From Candolleomyces eurysporus (Eukaryota > Basidiomycota > Agaricomycetes > Agaricales > Psathyrellaceae): a DNA stretch of 64,000 nt. A program made the position numbers and the translations under genes. Positions within the stretch are counted from its first letter, which is position 1; each line of letters starts with the position of its first letter. Below are positions 1-10,861 of this stretch, one piece after another. Under the pieces are notes generated by a model, which saw only the letters and a program-made list of their open reading frames with translations, made no database searches and was not told where the DNA came from. Location: the NCBI GenBank assembly GCA_027579435.1, contig JANBPK010000919.1:310001-374000 (forward strand), written 5' to 3'.

Positions 1-1
1 G

Positions 2-685
2 GTAGAAAAGCGCAAAGAGAAAGAAAAAAGAAGAGAAGAGAAGGAATTACGAAAGATAGCGGCCGCCAGTGGGATGAAAATCTCCAAGGCTTCAGCACCA
101 CTTGTCCCCCAAGCTAACATGCCAGGAATCGTTCCTGCGCCAGACATGCTGACAGTTCGCCCCAATCCGGACACTGAGCCCTCAAAGAAAGGTGGCCAAT
201 GGACTACCATTAATTCCCCGCCTGATTCTTCTGGTTTCAAGCGGTCGGGATGGTCAACGATCACTTCTACTCAGCAAACCTCATCTTCTAGCTCGCATTC
301 AACTCCCACCGCTCCTATGAATATATCATCTTCAGCTCCCTCTTCGTCTCACGTAGCGTCAGCCCCCGCATTTCGTAACGCGGGCTGGACGTCATTGGAC
401 ACTGGTACCTCGCTGCACATCGCTCCGGAAGCCAACCCACCAACTCTTCCTACTGCCTCAGCTCCCTCTTCGTCTCATGTAGCGTCCGCCCCAGCCTTTC
501 GTAACGCAGGTTGGACGTCTTTGGGCACTGGTACTTCGCCGCAAATAGCCGCTCCGGAAGCCAACCCACCACCTCTTCCTGCCCCCTCTCATCCTCATGC
601 ACCGCCCGAAGCGCCAATATCACAACCAACTGGAACTGGATGGAAACAGTTCCAAAGCTCCATGAAGGGTAAAAACCGGAGGTAG
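2..685 (+). CDS. GW-motif, Ser/Pro-rich protein, 3' end only
   Basis: The reading frame is open from the left edge of the window, so this is the last exon or exons of a larger gene. The visible part begins with a Lys/Arg/Glu-rich basic helix (KRKEKEKRREEKELRK), probably nuclear. A Ser/Pro/Ala-rich region follows, punctuated by similar GW-type motifs: QWTTI, GWSTI, GWTSL twice and GWKQF. About 42 residues around FRNAGWTSL are duplicated in tandem. The protein ends in a basic tail (KGKNRR). The ATG at 74 is internal, because the frame continues upstream of it without a stop. I do not recognise the family. The basic helix and low-complexity tail would fit an RNA-processing or nuclear scaffold protein, but that is inference. 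The downstream neighbour is convergent. Confidence 0.6.
   Translation, partial: VEKRKEKEKRREEKELRKIAAASGMKISKASAPLVPQANMPGIVPAPDMLTVRPNPDTEPSKKGGQWTTINSPPDSSGFKRSGWSTITSTQQTSSSSSHSTPTAPMNISSSAPSSSHVASAPAFRNAGWTSLDTGTSLHIAPEANPPTLPTASAPSSSHVASAPAFRNAGWTSLGTGTSPQIAAPEANPPPLPAPSHPHAPPEAPISQPTGTGWKQFQSSMKGKNRR
333..590 (+). repeat. In-frame tandem duplication of about 126 bp
   Basis: Two adjacent copies of a unit begin at 333 and 459 (both start cagctccctcttcg) and encode SAPSSSHVASAPAFRNAGWT and what follows. Copy 2 carries one extra Ala codon and a few substitutions. The period is a multiple of three, so the frame is kept and the GW motif number doubles. Confidence 0.8.
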
Positions 686-958
686 ACGAGCATGCTTGAG
701 TCGAGGTCAATAAATTGAAAGATTAAACTACTAATAACAAACTAAATACAAGGATGTAACACTTTTAAGGTTATTCGCAGCGTAACTTGTATTCGAATAC
801 CACTACGATCAAACTACGACGACATTAGTAGCGAAGAGAGAAAGAAAGAAAGAACCCAAGGTGGGCGGTCGGCGAACAACGTTACTCAATGAGGTCGGGA
901 TATAAGACAGTACAGTGACAATGTAAGAGATGTCCAAGGAAAACGAACTAAAACGCCA

Positions 959-3743
959 TCAGTCTGAGTCGCTATCAGAGCTACCTGAGCCAGAGCTAGA
1001 GTCCGAGTCACTGTCTTCACCATGTCGAGGCGGTGGCGGTGGTACCGCACCAGTCGCCCCTTGGTCGAAGAGCGCCATACGTTGCTCAAGCTGGCGAATC
1101 TTCTCGGCTTCAACATCTTCGTCCATGCTTTTTCGTTTCAGACCACCCGTGCCTGAGCCTTTGCCGGGGCGGTTACGTTTCACGGCAGGCTGCTTAGTCG
1201 GTCGGATGACAAAGTTGTAGAGCTTGGTGAGTACAGAAGCTGGAAGGGTATCAATCTCAATTTCAATCTCTTCAGTGCTCTGGAAAGAATGCATTAGACT
1301 CGTAACAACGCCGACAGTGTGAGTGAGACTTACGTCTCGAATTTCTGGCACCCCTTCGTGGATGATGTTGATCACCTTCTCCAGCTTCGCACCCTCCAGT
1401 TGGCTAATGGTTTCGCTCAAGTCCTTCTTCTGTTCGAAACTCAAAACGTCATCATCGGGAATAGGCTTCTTGCTCTTCTTCTTGGTGGGGGCGGCTTTCG
1501 TCTGCTTTGGAGGTGGCTTAGAAGTCGAAGGAGCAGGAGGAAGTTCTCGCTCCTTTTTCTTCTTCTTGTCTTTCTTGCTCTTCGCTGAAGCGTTTTTCAA
1601 CAACTCAAGGTTGCCACGCATGGTCTCAATCTGGCTCTCCATCTGGGCAATAGCACCTGAGGAGATGTAAGACGAAGACCGTTGAGCAAATGGACAACTG
1701 GACTCACGCTGACGCTCCGCCTCGCTGTCCTCTCCGTCATCGCCATCGTCTTCGTCCTCACTAAGCTGGACAGGCCGCAAAGGTGGTAGACTCCTCCATT
1801 TTTCTTCGAAAAGCCTATCCAGCTCCTGACCGGCGGTACAGACGGGGGTCCCAATAGGATTGAACAGCATACAGTTCTTAATCATGAGCTTGAAGTCGTT
1901 GTAGAATTGCTGAGCCGTCACGTAGTCTTGATTTTCCAACTTCCTGCGCATTGTCGAGAGATCCATCGGTCTCTTGACAACTTTGGGATAAGTCGGAAGT
2001 TCCATTTTTACCCAGTCTAAAGATTCGTTAGGCATCTATTCTCTCGAACTGTGAGGCAAAAGGACGTACCAACAGGCTCATAAAAAGGATGCGCGATATT
2101 ATAGTGGACCTTTTTGTTAAATTCTTGCAATAGTTTGCCACAGTACTTCAACTGTTCGTTGACGGGTGCATCACCACGCTTGCTCTTTCGATTCTTCTTC
2201 GGTGCGTCAGCATATGGAAGATCTTTTGGTGGGGGCGGGTGTATCTCTCGCTTTGGTCGACCGACAGGCTCTGGAATGTCGTTCCGTCTGATAACTGGTA
2301 CCGAGGTTGACGGCCGGCGGACAGGAGCAGTCTTCTTCGGAGGCGGAGCAACGACTGGAGGAGGAGGAGGCGGAGGAGGCGGGGTGGCCTTCTTTGGTGG
2401 GGGAGCAGGCTTGGGCTAGAAAATTCATTAGGATATATGACTAGTAGGAGAAGATAGGTAAGCACCTCAAGCGCTGGCGGCATCGTTTTCATCTGCTTGT
2501 CGAATATCTCTTCCACACGCTTGCCCATCGCGACGATGATATGATCAGGCCCATTGAAAGTAAGGCAATTGGTGAAGACAAGCCGAACATCAGCAACAAA
2601 ACCATCGGCATTGTAATAACGCGGGTTTTGGGGGTTGGGATCTGGTTTCGCAGGGTTGGACGAGTTGAGTTTCCGTTCAATGGTCGAAAAATCCATTGGA
2701 TGCTTGACTATAGAGTTGTAATGGGGGATGTTGAGCGCAACGGTGTCGACGGGCTTGAGGAAAGGAACAGCATCCTTCAATTTCTTCAGCGAACGGATGC
2801 ACGATTGACAGAATTTGAACTGTGCAATGCTGAAAGTCGAATCGGTGGGGAATGCTGAAGTGGCGGTCTGCGTGGGTGTTGACGCCATGGTCGTCGCGGT
2901 TGCCGCTGATGTCGAAGGGGGTGGTGGGGCAGGACTTGCCGCATTCGACACGTTCGCCGACACTGGGGGAGGAGTGGCGGACTTCAGAAGAGCGGCGGGA
3001 GGCGAGGGATTAGCACGCCCGTGACGGCGCACGAGAGGGAAAAAGGACTCACATGTGTCATGGACGCCTTATCTGCGTCCGATAGAATCCTCGCCCGCTT
3101 GGCCGGCGGCTGTTCATAGTCATCGTAGCCTTCGCTAGGACGTTCACGCGATCCATTGGGAGAGGGGACCTCGTCAATGCTGGCCATGGATGCATCTGCT
3201 GCGATGGCGGTTTCGGGTTCGTCATTCATAACGACATCGCCATTGGGATGGTGGCCGTTGAGACCGTTTGCATGAAGGTGGCCTGCCATGCTTACGTCGT
3301 CGTCGTCTGAGGAGGGTAGGGGTGGTGTGTGTTGGACATCGTCTATTGGAATCTCGTCTATCAGACACCAAGATAAGAATAAGAATACTGTGGTCTCAGA
3401 GACAGACAAAAGACGCACGCGACGCAGTCTGAGAAACAACCGACATGTCTTGGAGATGGCCGACGGGCACGATGGGCTTGATCTCGACGGGCTCGTTGCG
3501 GACATCGCTCTCCTGCTCGGGATAGTCAATGTCGATTTTCACGTCAGGGGCAGGCGCGGTTGAGACGGGGGTGGCGGGGGAGTCGGCGGCGGGGGAGAGG
3601 GCGCTGTAGCCGGCGTCGCCGTTGAGCTTGATGGCGGGCTTCGCAGCGAGCTCGGAGGGCTGGTCGCCGTTGATGGCAGCGTGGGCGTGGACGCCGTTTG
3701 GGGGAGCGTGACCGGGGTCTAGCGAAGAAAGCGCATTGATCAT
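959..3743 (-). CDS. bdf1: BET double-bromodomain protein (Bdf1-like)
   Basis: Acetyl-lysine reader of the BET family, which binds acetylated histones and links chromatin to TFIID-type transcription. Seven exons fit: 3419-3743, 3053-3357, 2466-2981, 2070-2415, 1708-2016, 1334-1656 and 959-1279, giving an 814-residue protein with continuous frame. Order: acidic N terminus with KRAR basic patch; bromodomain 1 (HYNSIVKHPMDFSTIERKL, then FTNCLTFNG); poly-Pro linker; bromodomain 2 (HPFYEPVDWVKMELPTYPKV, KRPMDLSTM, KNCMLFNP); Lys-rich coiled coil; NET domain (LSFEQKKDLSETISQLEG); acidic Ser/Asp tail. Both bromodomains keep the acetyl-lysine Asn. The intron at 2017-2069 uses a CTAAC branch point and joins FYEPV to DWVK; an apparent Met just upstream of the second bromodomain exon lies inside this intron. 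The start is the first ATG in frame; the GTG at 3767 is not used. Confidence 0.93.
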
Positions 3744-3967
3744 ACTTAATTGGCGCGTGACCGTCACGGCGTGACACTGACAGAGGGCAAGGGAAGATTT
3801 GGGGGGTTAGGGGGATCGGACGGTGGCTAGTCTTTATAGCTCCCCAAAATTTAAAGTTCAGATGATCCCGCGCAGGGGCCATCCAGTTTCAACAACAGCG
3901 GGGCCCAGCGTCATTCTCCTGGGCGACGGTCTCGTATCCGCACACTCTGCTACTATACACGACTGCT

Positions 3968-6431
3968 CTACAGGATATCGTCCTCTTTCTCCTCAGGGGG
4001 CTCCTCAGCAAACACCGGCTTGGGCTGATTCACTTTCCAGGCTGCAAACAAGGTTTCGGAAAGAACCGTCCGTCAGCGCCATCGCCACGTAAACAAACAA
4101 TCCAAATCAGGCAATACACGTGATACCGCGCCGAGGCAGCGGGACCAGTGCCAGACGAAATCCCACTCACCGGCAGTCCACTTGGGGTCGTTCTCTGCAG
4201 CTTCTGCATACTTGAGCAGGGCTTCGCGGGGCTACGGAAACACATCGTCAGTCACCCACAGTCCATTCGGTATGAGAAAACAAAGGGCAAGAGTTGCTTG
4301 CGCAACAAATCCCCCATCAGGGCAGGGATCTGTAACCAGGCAGAGGTATGGAATGCGCAATTCCAGGCCCTCCCTGTTCGATAAACACTCACATCAACGT
4401 CTCTCGTGGTGTCCCGCACAAGATTCTGCACCACATGCTGGGTCGCGCTGGCACCGACGCGCCCGCCCTTCCCAGGACCTGTGACAGGGAGGTCTGGCCG
4501 TCTGCTCTTTCTCGGGTCCATCCTGTCCTTTTCTCGCTTGCGCTTCGTTCCTCTTCCAGGATCCATGTCGCGGAACATCGGCAGCGCGTGAGGCGTCAAA
4601 ATCGCTGGCGCTGATAGCGCGTCCGACATGTCCTCGATTGTGACCTTCCTGGGAGGTCCCTTGCTCATGACCAACTTGGCGCCATTATGAGACGTTTCCG
4701 GCGAGTAGAGCACGACGATTTGGCCATTGGCTAGGCCGGCCACAATCTGCCAGCGAATGTGGATGTCAGCGAGCATAAACGACTTCAGAGGCCATCCTCT
4801 CCTTACCTGATTGAGTTTAGCATGCCACAGCACTATGACCGGTGTCGAATCGACAGATAGAGTTTTGACAACTTCAAGATTCTCCTTCTTCAGGAACACT
4901 AATGAAGGGGAGCCTCCCTTGCCTGTAGGTCCACAGCCCGTGACGATGTATCTCTCGTCTGGACTAAATACGGCGTTCGTGCGAGGATAAAGGGTAGTCA
5001 AGCCTTCTCGAACTGCGATCGGCTTCTTGAACGCTCGGATATCCCATACTACGCCGGTTCAATGATACAACCTTCGGACAGGGAATAAAACATGCTTACG
5101 TTTCAAGGTGTCGTCGCCAGGCCCACCTCTTGTCATGATTGTGTGGCCATCCAAAGAGAAGACCAGTGAACCTGTTTCTGACCCCTTTACGTGGGCCCCT
5201 TCAATCGTGCGGTGCGGCCGGACAAAGTTTGATTGTGTTTGCCACAGATGAATGGCACCATCTGTACAAGCTGCAGGACTGTGTAAACCACTTTCCTGAA
5301 GGCGGACAAAGCGTAGCTTACCTGCTCCAATGAGTGCTGCATCGGGCGAGTAACTGCAAGCCGTTACTTTGGTTCTTCCGCCCCTGTCCTTTGATTTTAC
5401 AACGATAACGGTCTTCTGCTTCCGTTTATTATCGCTATCCCATATTCTGTAGAAAATATCTCAGCGCCTTGAAGTTGATGTGAACCTGATAATGATAATA
5501 CCTTATCGTGGAATCAGCTGATGAGGTGATGAACGTTGTTGAATCCTTCGGGTGCCACGAGCAGGATGTCAATTCCGCGACATGACCTCTTCGTGATGAT
5601 CAACACGACTTCACTTTCGAGAACGAGTGTTACTCACGATGTGTTTTTCATATCACGCAAGTAGGGATCTCCCTTGATGAATGCAGCCCTGGTCAGGTAA
5701 CGAAACTGGCCCTCTGGAAGACAAAATAAAATGACTCACAATTCTTGTCCGTCCCTATCATACATTCTCGGTTGGAAGGTGGCTGGGATGACCAAGAACT
5801 TGGTACCGTCGGAAGAGAATTTGACCTCGTTAATCTAAAGTGGAGGTATTAGTCCCGGAGTCCAGCAGCAGAAATGTTACAATATACGAACAGGATAACT
5901 ACCAGCCGGCTCCCAACTCTTAAACGGCTTGCACTCCGCCGACATTCCACCAAAATCCCACAACTTGCAGTCGTAGTCGTGCGAGCCTGAGAGAACACGG
6001 GCTCCAGACGGGTCCATAGCGAGCGCCGACACCACCTTGGTATGATCCTTCATAACAAGCTCATGGGTGGTTGGGAAGTCGGTCTCGTATAGGTCGTCGT
6101 CGTCGTCCGAAGGGTCATACTCAGGCTCCTCACCAACCTCATTCTGACGGGCAGGCGGCTGAGGACCGGGTTCAGAGGAGCTCTCAGGAGACGCACGGGA
6201 TGGAATATTGGCTGGAGTAGAGGTACCTGGTGACGGGGCGCTGCTGTTCGCCTTTGAAATATCTCCCTTCTTCCACGACGTCAGCGACAGTGTGATAATA
6301 AAGAGAGAGAGACAATAACTTACGGGGTCACGTTTGGTTTTATCGAACCGGTTGGGATCCAGTGCTCTCTTCGGGGCGGACTTGCCAAAGCCCGTAATCC
6401 CCATGGCAGCGAATATGTCGTCTGCGTCCAT
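3968..6431 (-). CDS. wdr70: WD40 protein, WDR70 homologue
   Basis: WD40 beta-propeller protein of the WDR70 (gastrulation defective 1) family, a nuclear protein tied in animals and yeast to histone H2B ubiquitylation and DNA repair. The N terminus MDADDIFAAMGITGFGKSAP, the acidic stretch before the propeller and the first repeat (LVMKDHTKVVSALAMDPSGA, then HDYDCKLWDFGGM) are diagnostic. Later exons carry further blades and the C-terminal ALLKYAEAAENDPKWTA, joined across an intron to AWKVNQPKPVFAEEPPEE and the stop at 3968. At least eight small introns are present. The ATG at 6431 is the only one before the conserved start. It faces the gene starting at 6634 across about 200 bases, so the two probably share a divergent promoter. 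Confidence 0.9.
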
Positions 6432-6633
6432 TTTGTGTAGTTTGAGGAACAGAGTTGGCTGACGATTCAGACAATGAGGACCGCAGGGCTTATGTAATTG
6501 TTAGAAATGAGAGTCATTGACCAGACACGCGCGGCACGCTTCTGGTCCAATTAATAACGAATGCTTCCAACAGCCACCTCTTCACTTCACCTTCTCTCCT
6601 CATACCCTCAACGTCGTCTAATTGTTTCCGACG

Positions 6634-7286
6634 ATGTTGAAGCGTCAAAGACAACAGAGTCCGCCGCCGAGTCGCCCCACTGTCGCTGATCCTACAGACG
6701 ACGGTNCCCCCTGTCTCCCAAGGCGCCAAGCGCCGGCGAACCGCACCTCCTGTGCTCGATGGCGCGTTGAGAGGGTGGAATATGGACTATGGCGATGAAG
6801 ACCAAGAGCAGGATTTCTCCGACGATGACAGACATCCTTCGGAACCCCCACCTCAACATGATGCGATGAGTGAATATAGCGCTACAAACAATGTACTTCG
6901 GGAACTCCACATCTTGAACCAGCATAAGCATCTCTTCTCGCCACCTGCGACGAAACCTCCCCCCGTGTCAATACCTGTGACTAGAAACGCGTCAGATCAG
7001 GCTTATACACCACCTTTGAGTTTCTCCCCACCTCCGAGAGCGCAATCATTCCCCCGAAGTCAGCCTTACCAAGAATCTCCCGTGTCGTCCTATCTCACAA
7101 ACACTACAGTCGGCAAAGAAATGTCGCATGTCCAAAAACACTATGAAGGAACAAATAGGTGAGTTCACAATTCCGTCAATTCAACGGAACTCGACTAACT
7201 CCGCTGTAAGGTTGCTTGGAGAATTGTTTCTATCTCGACGACGTGAAACGGACTCCTCAAATACCGCATATCCGTATCCTTCATGA
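6634..7286 (+). CDS. Conserved-looking hypothetical protein, frame broken by an N
   Basis: Two exons (6634-7158 and 7211-7286) encode about 199 residues, provided the N at 6706 is treated as a spurious extra base. With the N counted, the frame from the ATG meets a stop near 6800. Without it, the frame runs from MLKRQRQQSPPPSRP through a basic patch (GAKRRRTAPP) into GWNMDYGDEDQEQDFSDDD, a Pro/Ser-rich middle and a conserved-looking end (HVQKHYEGTNRLLGELFLSR). The basic patch suggests a nuclear protein. I do not recognise the family. The codon continuity over both exons and the clean GT-AG intron argue for a real gene. Confidence 0.6.
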
Positions 7287-7557
7287 TACTCATCCGCTGA
7301 ACGATTCTCTTCCATTTCATCTCCTGCATAGCATCTTTATTTTCCCCCGTGTCGCATTGTATTGATATCGCATCGCATTACTCTGTTCATCAACTTCTAC
7401 ATCTCACATTGACCATGCGCTACCTTACAGCAATATTTACAGCCTTGTTATCCTTGCCTTCTTGCTTTCTATGCGCTTTCGTATTTCACGCTGTGATCTA
7501 CGCATTGGATGCTGGACATAACATAATAGATTGGTTATATTTGGACTATATCCAAGT

Positions 7558-8275
7558 CTATTCCACCTTGGAAGATACATTCGACAACTGGAGGTCCACT
7601 TTCTGGGCCAGAGCGTTGGTGAGTTCTTCATTCAATAGTTGCCCGAGAGCGCATTGATCCCGAGAGTATATCCAATCATCCTGGTCTTCGGAATAATCGT
7701 ATCGTTTCGGACCACTGCGAATAGCTCAGCACCGGTTCATAGGACAGTGAATCCAACAAGCGAACAGGGGGGGGTCCGACTTACCTCAGAGGAGAAGACA
7801 GCCAAATCTGCTTGTTCGGTGGTTGCTTGTTGATGACATAGGTTCCGTGCTGCCCGAGGTCCAGCGTCAAGACACCGCTCTAGGGAGAACACACTGAGAT
7901 TGGACACGCGATTCAGGCATTAGGGAAAGCGTACGTGGTATTCCACTTCATACTCGGGATTCGCAATGTCGTCCAGCAAGACTTCTAGAGATTCCAGCAA
8001 GGAATCCATCGTTGTGTCTGAGAGTGCATTGTAGCGGTCCACCGACAACTGACTAGAAACCAAGCTCATCAGCTGAAGCACCAGTGAAGAAGAGTTTTCC
8101 GAATCGACCTTTCGTTGATAAACGGGCCCGGCGTCGATAGCCAGCGCGCATGCCGTTGTGCGAGGGGGCAGGGTTGCTTTGGAAGTTGAATTCGTCTGGG
8201 TGCTGTTGAACGCCGAACGCAGCCAACAGTGGCATATAGAGTCCTTGATAGTGGTCGAATAGATGCGGGTCTCAT
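7558..8275 (-). CDS. yfh1: Frataxin, mitochondrial
   Basis: Mitochondrial matrix protein that binds iron and stimulates cysteine desulfurase in Fe-S cluster assembly. Four exons (8109-8275, 7935-8052, 7785-7879, 7558-7714) join exactly in frame to 178 residues, normal for the family. The N terminus is an Arg-rich presequence ([18 protein letters not shown]) ending near RWLST. The acidic helix is [12 protein letters not shown]. The beta-sheet core has [20 protein letters not shown] followed by [16 protein letters not shown], the family signature. The first intron has an unusual GTCGAT donor, but the joined frame (INE to SQLSVDRYN) is unambiguous. A small rightward reading frame at 7415-7657 overlaps the last exon and is discarded. 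Confidence 0.95.
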
Positions 8276-8365
8276 TTTGGGAGTCAATAATGGGGTAGGC
8301 TGGTGCTTGTGACAAGAGCTGGAAGCTTGATTCTAGCTTCTAAGGAAGGGTTAAACAAACCTGGG

Positions 8366-8377
8366 ATTAGGGTTAGG
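8366..8377 (-). promoter_or_regulatory. Telomere-type CCCTAA box upstream of frataxin
   Basis: The strand coding for frataxin reads CCTAACCCTAAT about 90 bases upstream of its ATG. Boxes of this type are known in promoters of growth-related genes in plants (telo box) and in yeasts (bound by Tbf1-type factors). A role here is inference from position and from a second box near URB2. Confidence 0.35.
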
Positions 8378-8545
8378 TCTTATGTCGTCAATGGCCAATT
8401 GCGGATGGTTGCGGGGAGATTGCGAATGTCTTTACGGTGGACACGAAGAAGAGGTTGTGAGAATGTCCGTGAGGGAAGATATTTATGTTGAGAAGCGAAA
8501 CAAGCGCTCTATATACAACGGTATATTAAAAGCTCGATCCTAGCA

Positions 8546-9197
8546 TCAAGCGGATGTAGGCTTGGGATTTTGCTTCTCCGTCCATTCCAACCACGAGCCA
8601 GTATAGTTCAAGATACTATTCAGAGTTAGTATGAAACGACGACTGAATTATGCGGCACTCACTTCTTGTACCCATTGCGTTTAGCAACATCGCTTGCTGT
8701 TGTGCTCCGCTTGCCACTACGACAGTAGAAGATAACTTCCTGATCATGCCTGGGCTTGTCAAAGTTGAACTTCTCCTTGAATGGTTCGGCACTGAGGTGA
8801 AGCGATTCTGGCAAGATAGAGAGGGGAACATTGACGGCAGAAGGGATCATCCCCAGAGCAACTTCATCAGGTTCCCTCACGTCAATAAGAAAAGTGTCCT
8901 GCCAGCGGGATTGAAATAAGTTCAGGCAAGGAGAAAGCGACTGAACCAACATACAGGTGTGGGACTCTGGGTTTTCGGCAAGAGTTCTTCATAGCTTATA
9001 ATCTTTGCATCCCAGTCCCTTTGAATAGCATCCCTTTCCTTTAAAGCAGCCTTCTTCGCCAATTCTTCCGGAGTCTTGGGAGGTGTGGTAGAGTTGTATC
9101 GGACGAACACTGGGACAGCGGGCCTGTACGACACAGCAATGCGAGCAGCTCGCTGAGGAGTTGTCCTCGCCGCTCGTAGGATAGCAGTTCGAAGCAT
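8546..9197 (-). CDS. Mitochondrial single-domain rhodanese
   Basis: Sulfurtransferase with one rhodanese domain. The first exon encodes a typical mitochondrial presequence (MLRTAILRAARTTPQRAARI) followed by YEELLPKTQSPTP. The next exon continues DTFLIDVREPDEV and reaches the active-site loop YCRSGKRS, whose Cys would carry the persulfide. The last exon gives YLNYTGSWLEWTEKQNPKP and the stop at 8546. The length, about 160 residues, suits the Rdl/GlpE-like group. Frataxin lies 271 bases downstream on the same strand, so the neighbourhood is rich in mitochondrial sulfur and iron functions, but each gene probably has its own promoter. Confidence 0.88.
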
Positions 9198-10179
9198 TGG
9201 GGGCCTGGAGATTCAAAGGAAATGAGTGGAAAGTTATTTCGGATTATATTCCGAACAACTAACTTTGTAAGTAAGTACCTGTACGTGACGCAATGTCACA
9301 TGCTTGATTCACGTGATTGGATATGGTTTCCCAGGCTTTCGTATTTTGTCTTAAGGTGTCCGGGGTCCCCAGTCTGCAAAAATGCCGCATGTCGAGGATT
9401 TGCCACTAATTTGCCACAGCTTGTCATCGATACTCTTTCCCTCCTCCAACTTAGGCGGCCCCCCTGTTTCTCTTCTTGCGATCTCCCTCAATCCTAAAGC
9501 GTTGTTACTTGAGCTCTTGGTATGGTCGCACTGTCTGCATCTTGAATACCTCCTATCGCGCTTCGTCGTGCTTTCTGGAATGTTGACTCACCTACTCAGT
9601 GGCGACGAGGCAATTCTGCGCAAGCACACTATGCTTCTTCGGGACTCACCAGCCCTCTCCCGCTGCTTGCTCTGATGCGAATAAGTTCCCTCTCCTGCCC
9701 TGTATCTCTCGGTGTCTCTCAGCGTCTTCTGGAAGCAGACCGTACCGCATGCTCTGGGTCCTCATTCAGGATGGTCCAGTCTAGGAGGTACACCCAATGG
9801 CCTGGTCACGAACAAGACCCCCTCATTTAACCAACGACGTTTCATTTCTTCTGGTGCCTTCCGACAACCTCTACATCACACCTGTCTGGCGAGATACCGT
9901 CAGGATTCGCCCTCAATCTGCCCTGTCACTGCATCTGTATCTGGAGACGGCGCCAACGGTGCGCCTTGGCCGCAGCGGGTCACGAGGGACAGCCCGACCC
10001 GGCTGTTTCCATTGATTCAACTTCCGCTCATTAGATGCTCCGCCGTATATTTTCAAACTCCGCCCTGGCGCGGGCCCAGAGGTCGAAGTCCCTCCGTTGT
10101 ATCACAACCCCTTACCTACCCTTGTTGCGCATACGTCGCTAGCCCTCATATCCAGCCCTCTTTCGCAAAACCTGGCGAG
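9198..10179. other. Intergenic, divergent promoters of rhodanese and Ctr
   Basis: Nearly 1 kb without a convincing gene. Open frames present on the plus strand lack family motifs and are interrupted. The only clear element is the CACGTG/CCAAT composite at 9309-9320. CT-rich tracts near 9430-9500 and 9650-9720 look like fungal promoter or 5' UTR pyrimidine tracts for the copper transporter gene. Confidence 0.5.
9309..9320 (-). promoter_or_regulatory. Composite CCAAT plus CACGTG element
   Basis: On the rhodanese strand the sequence reads CCAATCACGTGA, about 110 bases upstream of the start codon. CCAAT is the binding core of the Hap/NF-Y complex and TCACGTGA is the Cbf1-type E-box that in yeast governs sulfur-amino-acid genes. 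The fused arrangement ahead of a sulfurtransferase gene fits such control; that is inference. Confidence 0.4.
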
Positions 10180-10861
10180 ATGGATCATAGCGACCATGAC
10201 ATGGGCACAAGCAGTGATGGGGCCATGACGATGAGCCATAGCATGGTTCCGTATCTTCACTTCGCTGGGGGTGACTACCTATGGTTTACTGCATGGAGAC
10301 CGACTTCATCTGGTGCAATCGCTGGCGCATGCATTGGGCTCTTTTTATTTGCAATTTTTGAGCGATGGGTGGCTGCCCTGAGGGGTGTTTTCGAGCACCA
10401 CTGGAAACATCGGTAAATTGTCATGTTTTTGTTGCGCCTTGTCAACTATTGACCCTTTCATTTGCAAGTGCTTTGCTTTTGTCCTCAAAATACTCTACGA
10501 GATCAAAAGACTCTGCTCAAGATCGAGAATCATCCTTGAAGGGCAAAAGATCGTCAATGTCAAGCCATGAACAAGACTCGACACGGGTACCCTCGTACCT
10601 GCCTCGATCCCCCTTCCGCACCATCCCTCCATTCGTTTTATCTCAGGACATCCTTCGTGGAATCTTATACGCTTTCCATGTGTTCCTTGGATATGCGCTT
10701 ATGTTGGCTGTAATGTCAGTGGTTTTCGTTACCCTTTGTTTCTGCTGAACTGGAATTGGATTTACAGGACTTACAACGCTGGATACATCATTTCGATTAT
10801 CGTGGGTGTCGGCGTAGGCGAAGTTTTATTTGGACGAATGACGACTGGCTCGGCACATTGA
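10180..10861 (+). CDS. Ctr-family copper transporter
   Basis: Copper(I) uptake channel subunit acting as a trimer in the plasma or vacuolar membrane. Exons 10180-10412, 10469-10714 and 10768-10861 give 190 residues. The N terminus is Met/His-rich (MDHSDHDMGTSSDGAMTMSH), the copper-collecting segment. Three membrane spans follow: YLWFTAWRPTSSGAIAGACI onward; then, after a Ser-rich cytosolic loop, GILYAFHVFLGYALMLAVM with the signature MxxxM; then YNAGYIISIIVGVGVGEVLFG with Gly-rich packing. The Met of the MxxxM motif is itself split by the second intron. No C-terminal CxC motif is seen; the protein ends GRMTTGSAH. Copper-dependent expression is likely from the family, but no specific operator was recognised. 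Confidence 0.93.

Noticed and set aside
1990..2035. ATG (MPNESLD) as start of a separate one-bromodomain gene
   Set aside because: It lies inside an intron; splicing joins FYEPV to DWVK and gives one continuous BET protein.
7349..7657. Plus-strand frame coding a hydrophobic 80-100 residue protein
   Set aside because: It overlaps the last exon of frataxin on the other strand, which is certain from its motifs; the hydrophobic frame has no second line of support.
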